Source: Algoriphagus boseongensis
Lineage (GTDB): Bacteria; Bacteroidota; Bacteroidia; Cytophagales; Cyclobacteriaceae
Assembly: GCF_004362805.1 (NCBI RefSeq)
Contig: NZ_SNYF01000005.1
Coordinates: 124,001-188,000 of the forward strand
DNA: 64,000 nt
Reading direction: 5' to 3'
Shown here: piece by piece, positions 51,007 to 59,461 of the stretch
How positions within the stretch are numbered: the first letter of the stretch is position 1
Layout of the letters: every line of letters starts with the position of its first letter
The notes under the pieces: model-generated
Database searches by the model: none
Told to the model about the DNA's origin: nothing
The model's input: only the letters and a program-made list of their open reading frames with translations
Made by a program: the position numbers and the translations under genes

Positions 51007-51903
51007 ATGCGAATCGATAAGAAATTGCTTTCAGTCTTCCTTCTTCTAGGCATTGGAATAGCCTTGTTTTCTTGCTCTTCGTCAGGAAGAGAAGGAGTTG
51101 AAGAGGAGCAATTCGCCAAGTATTGGTATCAGGGAAAAGCCGAAATCAATGTGTTTGATTTGCAGCAAAGCCGATATGGAGAGGTGAGACCTGGAAAGGC
51201 GGTCATGATTTTTGTAACGGAGGACTTTTCTAAAAAGAAGCAAGTCAAGCTGGATAATCCTCAGGATAATCCCAATGATGCCCAGAAAGTCCTCAAGCTA
51301 AATATGACCCGGGAGTTTTTGACGGGAGTCTACCCTTATCATACTATGCTATCCGTTTTTACTCCAGTTTATGAGGAGGCATCCTCTCCCAAGCTTTCTG
51401 CCTCGGTTACGGAATGGTGTGGCCAATCCTATACCCAGATGAATTTCAAAAATGGGAATTACAGTTTTCAGCAGTTTTCCTATTTCGAATCGGAGGGTGA
51501 TCAGTCAGGTAAGACTGCTGGAGTTGCTGAGGAAGAGATTTTTAACCTCATTCGACTTAATCCAGAGTTGGTTCCAATGGGAAATGTGAAAATGATTCCA
51601 AGCTTGATCTTTCAGCGATTTGCCCATATTCCTTTGAAAGGTGAACAGGCGACGATTTCTAAAAAGGACTTGGGGCAAAATCAATCAGAAATCGAGGTGG
51701 TATATAATGAAATCGGTAGAAAAATTTCCATTCGATACCAGCAGTTTTTCCCGTTTGAAATTTTAGGATTTACTGAAACATGGACCAAAGCAAACGGACA
51801 ACAAGAGGTAACCACTGCCACCCGATCCAACATGCAAATGATGGATTATTGGAACAAAAATGAGAAGCTTTTTGAGCCGCTCAGAAAGGATTTGGGGCTT
51901 TGA
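51007..51903 (+). CDS. Lipoprotein of unknown function
   Basis: 298 residues with a lipoprotein signal (MRIDKKLLSVFLLLG, lipobox ending LFSC at about residue 23). The mature part begins with KYWYQGKAEINVFDLQQSRYGE and GKAVMIFVTEDFS, a pattern conserved in Bacteroidota lipoproteins that databases have sometimes labelled as Maf; it has no Maf motifs, so I reject that name. The sequence suggests a beta-rich lipid- or glycan-binding fold. It sits between the two glycosyltransferase classes of the block, overlaps the GT-C gene by four bases, and probably works on the same glycan outside the inner membrane. Confidence 0.75.
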   Translation: MRIDKKLLSVFLLLGIGIALFSCSSSGREGVEEEQFAKYWYQGKAEINVFDLQQSRYGEVRPGKAVMIFVTEDFSKKKQVKLDNPQDNPNDAQKVLKLNMTREFLTGVYPYHTMLSVFTPVYEEASSPKLSASVTEWCGQSYTQMNFKNGNYSFQQFSYFESEGDQSGKTAGVAEEEIFNLIRLNPELVPMGNVKMIPSLIFQRFAHIPLKGEQATISKKDLGQNQSEIEVVYNEIGRKISIRYQQFFPFEILGFTETWTKANGQQEVTTATRSNMQMMDYWNKNEKLFEPLRKDLGL

Positions 51904-53234
51904 GTCCAAGGATTAGGCAAGGGCTCCAAGTGGGGATTTGGGCTCTGATGACTATCGGGATTGCTTTTTTGTCTGGGATTCCTAGGACTAGTTTTGGAAT
52001 AACTTTTCTGCTTTATTCAGCGATTTTCGGTGGTTTGGTTGCGCTTTATCTTTTAAGCCCAAAAGTCATTTCTTGGAGAAATCTTTTTTTGGCTGGCCTG
52101 ACTATGAGAGTTGCAGTTTTCTTTTTTTCTCCTCAATGGTCTGATGATTATTTCCGATTTCTCTGGGATGGGGAATTGCTAGAAATGGGAGAAAATCCCT
52201 ATCTGGAAATACCCAGAGACTTTCTTGAAAAATCTGCGAATGACTCTTCTGCTTACCTGAATCAGCTTTTCGAAGGATTAAATTCCCGGGATTACTATTC
52301 GGTTTATCCTCCTATAAATCAGTTGATTTTTTGGATTGGTGCTAAGGCTTCCATGGGCTTTGTCTGGAATGGTTACATGATGCTTAGGCTGATTTTGATT
52401 TTGGCGGAAAGCGCTGTTTTCATTCTTCTTTGGAAGCTTTTGAGGGTTTTTGAGCTTCCCCAAAAGCAGATCTTATGGTATTGGCTAAATCCCTTGGTGG
52501 TCCTAGAGATTGTTGGAAATCTACATTTCGAGGGGTTTGTTTTACTTTTCCTGCTCGCCTCTTTATGGTTTTTTCAAAAGGGTAGGTTGGGATTTTCTGG
52601 AGGATTTTGGGCTTTGGCAATTGGGGTGAAGTTACTTCCATTGATTTTGGCTCCGGCCTTTTTGGCAAATGAAAAAGTCAGGAAGTCAAGGTTGTTCTGG
52701 TTGGGAACTATTCTAATTCTGGTTCTGTGTTTTTCTCCACTTTTCATTGAGAATTCCTGGATGAATTTTTTCCAAAGTCTCAAGTTATACCAAGGGAAAT
52801 TTGAATTCAACGCTTCTATGTATTACTTACTTCGGGAAATTGGATTTTGGATTAAAGGCTACAATATCATTGCAGATCTGACCAAGGGCCTTAGTATTTT
52901 GACCTTGGTTTTGATTTTATTTTTCTCCTTTAAAAGAAAATCCAAGACTCTACAAGACATGCTGGATTTGTGGGTTTTGATCTATTTGATTTACCTAATC
53001 CTTCAACCTGTGGTCCATCCTTGGTATATTTTACCGGGTCTTGGGCTCAGCATTTTTTCGAGAAAAGTAACCTTCCTGCTTTGGTCCTTTGCGGCAATTT
53101 TTTCCTATCAGGCTTATGGAAATCCAGACTTTATGGAAAATTCGGTCTTTCTCTTTTTGGCGTATGGGGTGGTTTTCTTTGGAGTGTATGTGGATTATTT
53201 TAAAAAGGAAAGAAGTCCTAATTTCATGGCATGA
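51900..53234 (+). CDS. GT-C type polyprenyl-phosphate-sugar-dependent glycosyltransferase
   Basis: 444 residues, strongly hydrophobic with about ten to twelve membrane helices. The first periplasmic loop has the GT-C acidic pair D82-D83 followed by YFRFLWDG and NPYLEIP, the pattern of PIG-M/MptB-like mannosyltransferases and relatives. The start is a TTG overlapping the upstream stop (TTGA); an ATG 48 bases later would cut the first helix. It would use a lipid-linked hexose, plausibly made by the GT2 two genes upstream, to glycosylate an acceptor on the outer face of the membrane. Sugar and acceptor are unknown. Confidence 0.82.
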   Translation: MSPRIRQGLQVGIWALMTIGIAFLSGIPRTSFGITFLLYSAIFGGLVALYLLSPKVISWRNLFLAGLTMRVAVFFFSPQWSDDYFRFLWDGELLEMGENPYLEIPRDFLEKSANDSSAYLNQLFEGLNSRDYYSVYPPINQLIFWIGAKASMGFVWNGYMMLRLILILAESAVFILLWKLLRVFELPQKQILWYWLNPLVVLEIVGNLHFEGFVLLFLLASLWFFQKGRLGFSGGFWALAIGVKLLPLILAPAFLANEKVRKSRLFWLGTILILVLCFSPLFIENSWMNFFQSLKLYQGKFEFNASMYYLLREIGFWIKGYNIIADLTKGLSILTLVLILFFSFKRKSKTLQDMLDLWVLIYLIYLILQPVVHPWYILPGLGLSIFSRKVTFLLWSFAAIFSYQAYGNPDFMENSVFLFLAYGVVFFGVYVDYFKKERSPNFMA

Positions 53235-53959
53235 AAAATTGGTTTATTCTGGCAGCAATTGGTCTTCTACTCTTTGGATGTAATCCCACAAATGAGGAGA
53301 AAGCGCATGATCTCTTAAAAAAATCCATTGAGGCCCATGGAGGAGAGGATGCGTGGGATCAACTAGCAGTCATTCAATTTACCAAATGGACGAAGCTTTT
53401 GGATGAAAATGGAAATGTTGAATCCGAATTAAATCAATGGCATGAATTCAGGTTCAAACCCTATTTCGAGGGAAAAATATCCTGGGCCAAGGACAGCATT
53501 GATCATGTAGTATCCTTTGATGGGGCGGAGATTTCCTATTTTTTGGGAGGAAATGAGGTGAAGAACCGTGATTTTTTAGCAGCAAAAAAGAAGGATTTTG
53601 ATGCTGCTTTCTATACCCTTGCTCAGCCTTGGAAGCTTTTGGATGGGGGAGGAAAGCTGAGCTATGAAGGAAGAAAAACTTTGGAGAACAATCAGGAAGT
53701 TGAATCTATTCGAGTAGATTATGGTCCGGACAAAGACATTTGGTGGTATCATTTCGATAGTCAATCTCACCTTATGGTTGCAAGTGAAGTTCAGCTGAAA
53801 GACCATCGAAGTTTGGTTTATGACCTAGAAGAAGAAAATATCGAAGGATTGAAACTTCATGGTCGAAGAGAAAGTTGGAGAATTAATGAAAAGGGAGAAA
53901 GGCTTTTTTTAAGAGCTGAGTACCTCTACAGCGATTACAAAATCACCTTTAAAAATTGA
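53231..53959 (+). CDS. Lipoprotein related to DUF6503
   Basis: 242 residues, starting with an ATGA overlap. A lipoprotein signal ends at about C17 (LLLFGC). The mature protein starts DLLKKSIEAHGG and then alternates short beta strands with aromatic residues (WHEFRFKPYFEGKISW, WWYHFDSQSHLMVAS). The AHGG motif and overall layout match the following gene, so the two are tandem paralogues despite low identity. The fold suggested is a LolA/LppX-like half barrel that carries lipid. No catalytic residues are seen. Confidence 0.75.
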   Translation: MKNWFILAAIGLLLFGCNPTNEEKAHDLLKKSIEAHGGEDAWDQLAVIQFTKWTKLLDENGNVESELNQWHEFRFKPYFEGKISWAKDSIDHVVSFDGAEISYFLGGNEVKNRDFLAAKKKDFDAAFYTLAQPWKLLDGGGKLSYEGRKTLENNQEVESIRVDYGPDKDIWWYHFDSQSHLMVASEVQLKDHRSLVYDLEEENIEGLKLHGRRESWRINEKGERLFLRAEYLYSDYKITFKN

Positions 53960-53969
53960 ATTGATCGTA

Positions 53970-54731
53970 ATGGATAATAGAATTAGTAGTAAACTTCTTG
54001 GATTGATCGTATTGGTTTTTGGAATAGCATCCTGTGACCAAAGAACTGAGGCTGAGAAAATCGTGGATGCAGCAATTGAGGCTCATGGAGGAGAAGCTTA
54101 TCTGGATGCCAAAATCGATTTTGATTTCAGAAACTTCCATTACAGCATTTACAAATCTCCCAATGGATTTGAATATTCCCGTGAGTTCACCGACTCTACA
54201 GGAAATGTCAAAGATGTCCTGAATAATTCTGGTTTTCTAAGGACAGTTAATGGAGTTAAAATCGACACCCTTCCGGAGGAGCGGATTGGGGCTTTTTCCA
54301 GATCAGTAAATTCAGTTGCCTACTTTGCGTTTCTTCCTTACGGATTGAATGATGCGGCCGCTATCAAAACCTTGCTAGGTGAGTCGGAAATTAAAGGGAA
54401 AAAATACGATGTCATTAAGGTGACTTTCCAACAAGAGGGCGGAGGTGATCATTTTGAAGATCAGTTCCTTTATTGGTTTGGAAAGGAGGATCATTTGATG
54501 GATTATATGGCGTACTTGTATTACACCGACGGGGGAGGAGTACGCTGGAGAGAGGTAAGTGGAATTCAGGAAGTTGGGGGGATTCGTTTTCAAAACTATC
54601 TGAATCTCAAGCCCGAAGATAAAAATACTCCATTGGATATGATGGAAGAACTCTATGTTTCTGGTAAATTGGAAAAACTTTCCGAAATCAATCTGGAAAA
54701 TATTCAAGTAGTTCCTATCCCTAAAGACTAA
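53970..54731 (+). CDS. DUF6503-type lipoprotein
   Basis: 253 residues from the ATG at 53970; a TTG three codons earlier is open but less likely. Lipoprotein signal ending at about C23 (FGIASC), then AEKIVDAAIEAHGGEAY, DFRNFHYSIY, EYSREFTD, and a C-terminal GGIRFQNYLNL. Bacteroidota homologues are now called DUF6503 and were once mislabelled deoxyribose-phosphate aldolase, which lacks support here. Likely an envelope lipid- or glycan-binding protein. It follows its paralogue by ten bases. Confidence 0.8.
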   Translation: MDNRISSKLLGLIVLVFGIASCDQRTEAEKIVDAAIEAHGGEAYLDAKIDFDFRNFHYSIYKSPNGFEYSREFTDSTGNVKDVLNNSGFLRTVNGVKIDTLPEERIGAFSRSVNSVAYFAFLPYGLNDAAAIKTLLGESEIKGKKYDVIKVTFQQEGGGDHFEDQFLYWFGKEDHLMDYMAYLYYTDGGGVRWREVSGIQEVGGIRFQNYLNLKPEDKNTPLDMMEELYVSGKLEKLSEINLENIQVVPIPKD

Positions 54732-54740
54732 ATCACCGAA

Positions 54741-55775
54741 ATGCCCTCAACAAAAACATATCTATTTAGTTCCGTGGGCATGATTTTTTTGATGTTCTTT
54801 TTCTGGTGGTTTTTGCCTGAGGAACCCCTTTTGTCAGTTAATGAAAAATGGAAAGGGGTATGTTGGGTGGGTAGCCGACAGCCGCTCCAGGGTGGTGAAA
54901 TTTCTGCTCTGAAGTCTACAGGTGCAAATGCCATTTCTCAAACCCCTTTTGGCTGGCAAGCCGATAAAAATTCCCCTGAAATCCGATGGGACATGAGCAA
55001 TGAAAGGCGTTGGTGGGGTGAAACCCCTATGGGCATTCAAGTTACTCTGGATTCATCCTCCCAGCAGGGTATCATGAATATGCTTAAACCTCATCTTTGG
55101 GTAAGGGAAGGCTGGGTTGGAGAGATAGAAATGAAAAATGAGTCGGATTGGAATACCTGGTTTTCCAATTATCAGGCTTTCATCCTTGACTATGCAAAAC
55201 TTGCCGAGGAGTTAAAGATGCCGATGTTATGCATTGGAACTGAATTGGAGAAGACTTCTTCAAAGGAGAAGGAATGGAGAAAAATTATTGCAGAGGTTAG
55301 GAAAGTTTATTCAGGGAAAATAACCTACGCGGCCAACTTCACCGAGTTTGAGCAAGTGAAATTTTGGGATGCCCTAGATTATATCGGAGTGCAGGCCTAT
55401 TTCCCATTGGCTAAGGATCACAATCCTAAACTCGAAGAATTGATCTCCTCTTGGAATTCTCATATTCCTCAAGTTGAAAAAGTGGTTAGAAAATACAAGA
55501 AGCCGGTTTTGTTTACAGAAATAGGTTATTGCAATACGGTGGATGCAGCTATTCAGCCTTGGGTTTGGCCAAACGAAAGAAGAGAAATGGAATTTTCTGA
55601 GGATGTGCAGGCCATTTGCTATGAAGCATTTTTTCAGACAGCCTGGAAAAAAGATTGGTTGGCAGGAGTGTTCTTTTGGAAGTGGTATCCGGAAAGACAC
55701 ACTAGGGAGCCAGACTTTACTCCTCAGGGAAAAAGAGCTGAAAAGGTAATGGCTAGCTATTTTCTTTTGGATTGA
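54741..55775 (+). CDS. GH113-like glycoside hydrolase (beta-mannanase type)
   Basis: 344 residues. One N-terminal membrane anchor (about 8-24) and then a TIM-barrel hydrolase of clan GH-A. The acid/base Glu is E168 in IGTELE and the nucleophile Glu is E260 in LFTEIGYCN. SYW-like aromatic loops (GVQAYFP, FFWKWYPE) are typical of GH113 enzymes, most of which cleave beta-1,4-mannan. It ends the twelve-gene run. A membrane-anchored mannanase beside a mannan-type synthase would parallel BcsZ, the endoglucanase of cellulose clusters. The substrate is inferred, not shown. Confidence 0.82.
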   Translation: MPSTKTYLFSSVGMIFLMFFFWWFLPEEPLLSVNEKWKGVCWVGSRQPLQGGEISALKSTGANAISQTPFGWQADKNSPEIRWDMSNERRWWGETPMGIQVTLDSSSQQGIMNMLKPHLWVREGWVGEIEMKNESDWNTWFSNYQAFILDYAKLAEELKMPMLCIGTELEKTSSKEKEWRKIIAEVRKVYSGKITYAANFTEFEQVKFWDALDYIGVQAYFPLAKDHNPKLEELISSWNSHIPQVEKVVRKYKKPVLFTEIGYCNTVDAAIQPWVWPNERREMEFSEDVQAICYEAFFQTAWKKDWLAGVFFWKWYPERHTREPDFTPQGKRAEKVMASYFLLD

Positions 55776-55886
55776 AAATCACCTCCTTATGTGACTTTTG
55801 TCATGGATATTTTTTGATGGATAGGGTAGGTTTACTTCAGTTAATCTAAGTAGCAAACGATCCTTTTAACCCTAAACCCTTCAACA

Positions 55887-56090
55887 ATGAAAAAAAATAT
55901 GGGAAGTGCAGACCGGGCAGTTAGACTCTTGGTTGCAGCAGTTTTGGTAGTCCTTTATTTCTCTGGAACCATTACAGGTACATTGGGAATAGTTGGTTTG
56001 GTAGTGGCTGCAGTTTTTGCAGTAACGAGTTTGGTAAGTTTTTGTCCTTTGTACACGCTAATTGGGTTAAACACCTGTTCAAGAGCGTAA
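55887..56090 (+). CDS. DUF2892 (YgaP-type) small membrane protein
   Basis: 67 residues: a short N-terminal NMGSADRAVRLLVAA and two membrane helices (about 10-28 and 32-52) followed by FCPLYTLIGLNTC. This is the full DUF2892 pattern, as in the membrane part of YgaP, whose other half is a rhodanese; a separate rhodanese gene lies 11 kb upstream. It starts 111 bases after the GH113 gene and has its own terminator. Function unknown. Confidence 0.92.
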   Translation: MKKNMGSADRAVRLLVAAVLVVLYFSGTITGTLGIVGLVVAAVFAVTSLVSFCPLYTLIGLNTCSRA

Positions 56091-56132
56091 TAGATTATAG
56101 ATAATTGATAGTGCTTTCAAATTGAGGGAAAT

Positions 56133-56160
56133 ACCGGAGGCCTTTGCTTCCGGTTTTTTT
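56133..56160 (+). terminator. Intrinsic terminator after the DUF2892 gene
   Basis: An 8-bp stem with one G-T pair (56133-56140 with 56147-56154) around CCTTTG is followed by seven T residues. Confidence 0.88.
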
Positions 56161-56239
56161 GTGACTTTATTATAATCGGGAAGGACTTCTTTGAATTTTT
56201 TGATTAATTAGATTTTCTAAAGCAGAAAAATTCCCACAC

Positions 56240-57646
56240 ATGAATAATAGGAGAGACTTTCTTAAATCTGCAGGGATTGCAGGATTAGGTTTTTTAGGAG
56301 CCACAAAAGGCTTGGCAAAAGAGCTTGAGACATTGCCTTTGGAGGCCAAATATGGGGCTTCAAGAATATCCAATTTTAACATGAGTGGCTATTCTGCTCC
56401 TAAAATCCAAACAGTCCGGGTGGGAATTGTTGGCTTGGGAATGAGGGGTCCAGGAGCCGTGGATCGACTTAGTAAAATTGAAGGAGTAGAAATCAAGGCT
56501 CTTTGCGATTTACTTCCTGAACGAGCTGAAAAGGCTAAGAAATCTCTGGAGGGCACCATTCACCAACCTGAGCTTTATTCGGGAAGTGCCTTTGCCTGGA
56601 AAAAAATGTGTGAGCGTCCAGACTTGGATTTGATCTATATCGCTACTCCTTGGGAATGGCATACTCCAATGGCGGTCTATGCCATGGAAGCCGGTAAACA
56701 CGCCGCTGTGGAAGTTCCTGCAGCCCGCACCCTTGATGAATGCTGGCAATTGGTAGAGACTTCTGAGCGGACTAAAAAGCATTGCATGCAATTGGAGAAC
56801 TGCTGTTATGACTTTTTTGAATTGATGACTTTGAAAATGGCCAGAGAAGGCTTCTTTGGGGAAGTTCTCCATGTAGAAGGGGCTTATATCCATGACTTGC
56901 TTTGGTTGAATTTTGACAAGGAAAAAGGCTATCAGGGAATGTGGAGATTGGAAGAAAACTTCCGAAATGGAAATCTTTATCCTACGCATGGCTTGGGTCC
57001 GATTTGTCAGATTTTGAATATCAACAGAGGGGATCAAATGGATTATTTGACCTCACTTTCTTCCAATGATTTTCAGATGAAGAAAAAAGCCCAGGAACTA
57101 GCCGAGCAGGACGCGTTTTGGAATTCGTATGCGGCTAAAAATTACCGTGGAAATATGAATACCACGGTCGTTAAAACCAAGCATGGTAAGTCAATTATGA
57201 TCCAGCATGACGTGACTTCTCCTAGACCATATTCCAGACTTCATGTCGTGAGTGGTACAGAAGGATATGCCCAGAAATACCCTGAACAAAAAGTGGCTAA
57301 AGGCCATAGCTGGATGAAGGAAGAGGAAATGAAAGACCTACAATCCAAATACACTCCTGAGATTGTTCAAAAGGTTGGAGAACTTGCCAAGCAAATTGGT
57401 GGACATGGAGGTATGGATTTCATGATGGATTGGAGATTGATTGATTGTCTTAGAAATGGACTTCCTTTAGACCAAGATGTCTATGATGCCGCACTATGGA
57501 GCTGTATTACTCCACTTAGCGAATGGTCTGTGGCTAATCGATCCAATTCTATCGATGTGCCTGATTTTACAGGAGGAAATTGGAAGACAAATAAACCTGT
57601 TCCGATTACTTTGGAAGGCGGAGGGACGACTAAGGTTAGGGTATAA
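56240..57646 (+). CDS. Gfo/Idh/MocA oxidoreductase, GH109-like, Tat-exported
   Basis: 468 residues with a twin-arginine signal (N-R4-R5-D-F-L-K-S-A-G, then a Gly/Ala-rich segment). A Rossmann NAD domain follows (VGIVGLGMRGPGAVDRL). The blocks EVPAARTLDECWQLV and MQLENCCYDFFELM, and the GLGPICQILNINRGD region, are characteristic of GH109, whose founding members are NAD-dependent alpha-N-acetylgalactosaminidases working by transient oxidation at C3. Substrate specificity cannot be read from sequence. The convergent DUF1080 gene encodes a putative 3-keto-glycoside hydrolase, which fits a C3-oxidation pathway. Confidence 0.9.
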   Translation: MNNRRDFLKSAGIAGLGFLGATKGLAKELETLPLEAKYGASRISNFNMSGYSAPKIQTVRVGIVGLGMRGPGAVDRLSKIEGVEIKALCDLLPERAEKAKKSLEGTIHQPELYSGSAFAWKKMCERPDLDLIYIATPWEWHTPMAVYAMEAGKHAAVEVPAARTLDECWQLVETSERTKKHCMQLENCCYDFFELMTLKMAREGFFGEVLHVEGAYIHDLLWLNFDKEKGYQGMWRLEENFRNGNLYPTHGLGPICQILNINRGDQMDYLTSLSSNDFQMKKKAQELAEQDAFWNSYAAKNYRGNMNTTVVKTKHGKSIMIQHDVTSPRPYSRLHVVSGTEGYAQKYPEQKVAKGHSWMKEEEMKDLQSKYTPEIVQKVGELAKQIGGHGGMDFMMDWRLIDCLRNGLPLDQDVYDAALWSCITPLSEWSVANRSNSIDVPDFTGGNWKTNKPVPITLEGGGTTKVRV

Positions 57647-57652
57647 AAAATG

Positions 57653-57676
57653 AAAAGGAGGTTTTTACCTCCTTTT
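57653..57676. terminator. Bidirectional terminator between GH109-like and DUF1080 genes
   Basis: A perfect 10-bp stem AAAAGGAGGT/ACCTCCTTTT (57653-57662 with 57667-57676) around TTTT. The right end touches the stop codon of the minus-strand gene. Confidence 0.92.
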
Positions 57677-58513
57677 TTATTTTAAAGCTTGATGGATGAG
57701 TTCTTCCAGTTTTTTCTTATCGTCCTTATAGGCAGATAAATCCAATAAAGCGACTTTTCGGAAGTCTATGGGATGACTTTCGCTTTGCAGACTGATGTAC
57801 CCGAACTCTAAAAGTTTGCCGTCAATTTTTACCCCTGGATTAACTGGAGCCACATTTCCGCCTCCAATCTGAGGCTGGTAATAGCTAATCACGGTATCAG
57901 TTCCTACAAGGTGGTGAACTTCCCGATCTCCCAAAACAATAAAGTTTGCTTTGACCCATTGATCTCCGTGATAAGTTTCTGATTTCGAATTGATGCAATG
58001 AGGTGTGAATAAGGTGTCTCCCATGACCACATTTGTCCCAGGAGTACAAAGGTTGCAGGTGGATCGCTTGTCCTTTCCATTTCCGCCTAAAAACTGAGCT
58101 TCAATAGAAATCGGAAAATCCTGATCCTTTAGCATGGTCTTAGGATCCTGGGAATGAAGCATGGCTCCACTATTTCTTAAGGCCCAGCCTTCTCCTCCCG
58201 GACACTGCTCGCCAACAAATCGATATTCTACTGTCAGCAAGTAATAGGAGAAAGGTTTTTTGTAAAAAATATGTCCGTATTGTTGACTGAATGAAGTATA
58301 GCCATCGTATCGGACTTTCATCAGTCCATCTTCCGCACGAAATGTATTTCCGAAATTTTCGCCTAACTCGTGGGTTCTGATTTTTACAGTCCAGTCCTTT
58401 AGATCTTTCCCATTGAAAAGTTCAATCCATTTTGGGTTGGCTTGATTTGAATGTTGGTGAATTGAAAAAGAGACAAGACCTAAAAGGCAAATTCCAAAGA
58501 GTAGCTTTTTCAT
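57677..58513 (-). CDS. DUF1080 protein (3-keto-disaccharide hydrolase family)
   Basis: 278 residues with a signal peptide (MKKLLFGICLLG, to about 19). One DUF1080 concanavalin-like domain: WIELFNGKDLKDWTVKI at the start, YLLTVEYRF, GWALRNSGAMLHSQ, SIEAQFLGG, and a final LLEFGYISLQSESHPIDFRKVALLDL. Members have been shown to hydrolyse 3-keto-glycosides. The facing Gfo/Idh/MocA gene supports that role. It overlaps the upstream endonuclease/phosphatase gene by four bases, so both are in one unit. Periplasmic. Confidence 0.9.
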   Translation of the reverse strand: MKKLLFGICLLGLVSFSIHQHSNQANPKWIELFNGKDLKDWTVKIRTHELGENFGNTFRAEDGLMKVRYDGYTSFSQQYGHIFYKKPFSYYLLTVEYRFVGEQCPGGEGWALRNSGAMLHSQDPKTMLKDQDFPISIEAQFLGGNGKDKRSTCNLCTPGTNVVMGDTLFTPHCINSKSETYHGDQWVKANFIVLGDREVHHLVGTDTVISYYQPQIGGGNVAPVNPGVKIDGKLLEFGYISLQSESHPIDFRKVALLDLSAYKDDKKKLEELIHQALK

Positions 58514-59304
58514 TCTTCAGGTTTTTTCATTCTCAAAATCGCCCAAACCGGGAAATGATCTGAAAAGGTAATTTCAGTCATGACTCTATATTCCACCAAT
58601 TCGAATTTTCTGGAATCGTACCAGATGTAGTCGATTCGAGCACCTTCTTCCGCAGTACCGTAGGTGTTTTGGGAATTGCCGGCTACAGCTCCGGCTTCTT
58701 TCCAATGGGATGGAATTTTGGAATATTCCAGGGAATCAGGGGAAAAGTTAAAATCCCCCGCAATGACTACCGGCTTATCCAAAGTCTCTGCGTAGGAGAA
58801 AATAGAATCTACCTGAGCAATTCTGTTTTCTGTGAATTCATGGCAAAGATGAGTCCCGCCAAAATAGAATTCTTGTAAAGTTTTCAATTCAGCCTTGACC
58901 CAAGCGATGGATCTAGGTTCGCCACCAGCAGGATTGGGAAGCTGAAGTGTGTGATAGGCAGATCCTTTTTTAGCTAAAAGACCTTCTCCGTATCCTCCTT
59001 CGTCAAAGGCCATAGCTTTGCCGAAATAGTTCTTGTAGCCTGTCTCCCGGCCTATTTTGGACATGAAGTTTAACTTTTTACCATAGATTTTTTCTGATCT
59101 AAGGGTCATGCTATCTACTTCTTGAAGAGCTACGACTTCCGGTTGATTTAAAATCAGGAAATCAGCAAGAAGGTGTAAAGTACTATCCCCAAGCTTTGCC
59201 GGGTTTTCTCCATGGTAGATGTTGAAAGTGATGATTTTGATTTCCTGAGCATTGGCAAGGCCAAAAAATAAACAGAACAAGCAGGAAAGGAAGAATTTAT
59301 CCAT
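58510..59304 (-). CDS. Exported endonuclease/exonuclease/phosphatase family protein
   Basis: 264 residues with a signal peptide (about 1-19, cleavage after ANAQ). The EEP fold residues are visible: N28 (TFNIYHG), E62 (ALQEVD), the D-x-N motif in GDFNFSP and the final His in SDHFPVWA. Secreted members of this family cleave phosphodiesters such as nucleic acids, inositol phosphates or sphingomyelin; this one is cotranscribed with the DUF1080 gene, so a sugar-phosphate or lipid substrate is as likely as DNA. Confidence 0.9.
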   Translation of the reverse strand: MDKFFLSCLFCLFFGLANAQEIKIITFNIYHGENPAKLGDSTLHLLADFLILNQPEVVALQEVDSMTLRSEKIYGKKLNFMSKIGRETGYKNYFGKAMAFDEGGYGEGLLAKKGSAYHTLQLPNPAGGEPRSIAWVKAELKTLQEFYFGGTHLCHEFTENRIAQVDSIFSYAETLDKPVVIAGDFNFSPDSLEYSKIPSHWKEAGAVAGNSQNTYGTAEEGARIDYIWYDSRKFELVEYRVMTEITFSDHFPVWAILRMKKPEE

Positions 59305-59461
59305 ATGAATTGAATGCCGGATTCTTTTTTTTCAAGAGGTAAGTTAGGAAATCGAATTGAGGATATTGAACTTATATTGATTTCGTAATGAAATTTCGGA
59401 AATTCTATGATTATCCTAATTTCCATTTAAGTAAATCTTTTTTCTAAAATGGACTTTCCCA

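Noticed and set aside
51007..51903. Maf septum-formation-inhibitor label for this lipoprotein family
   Set aside because: The protein is exported and lacks Maf nucleotide pyrophosphatase motifs; only the name circulates.
53970..54731. Deoxyribose-phosphate aldolase label
   Set aside because: It is a lipoprotein with no aldolase barrel or Schiff-base Lys motif; the DUF6503 pattern fits better.
55776..55830. Hairpin TGAC-TTTT-GTCA as terminator of the twelve-gene block
   Set aside because: Only four firm base pairs plus wobbles, and the T run is several bases away; too weak to call.
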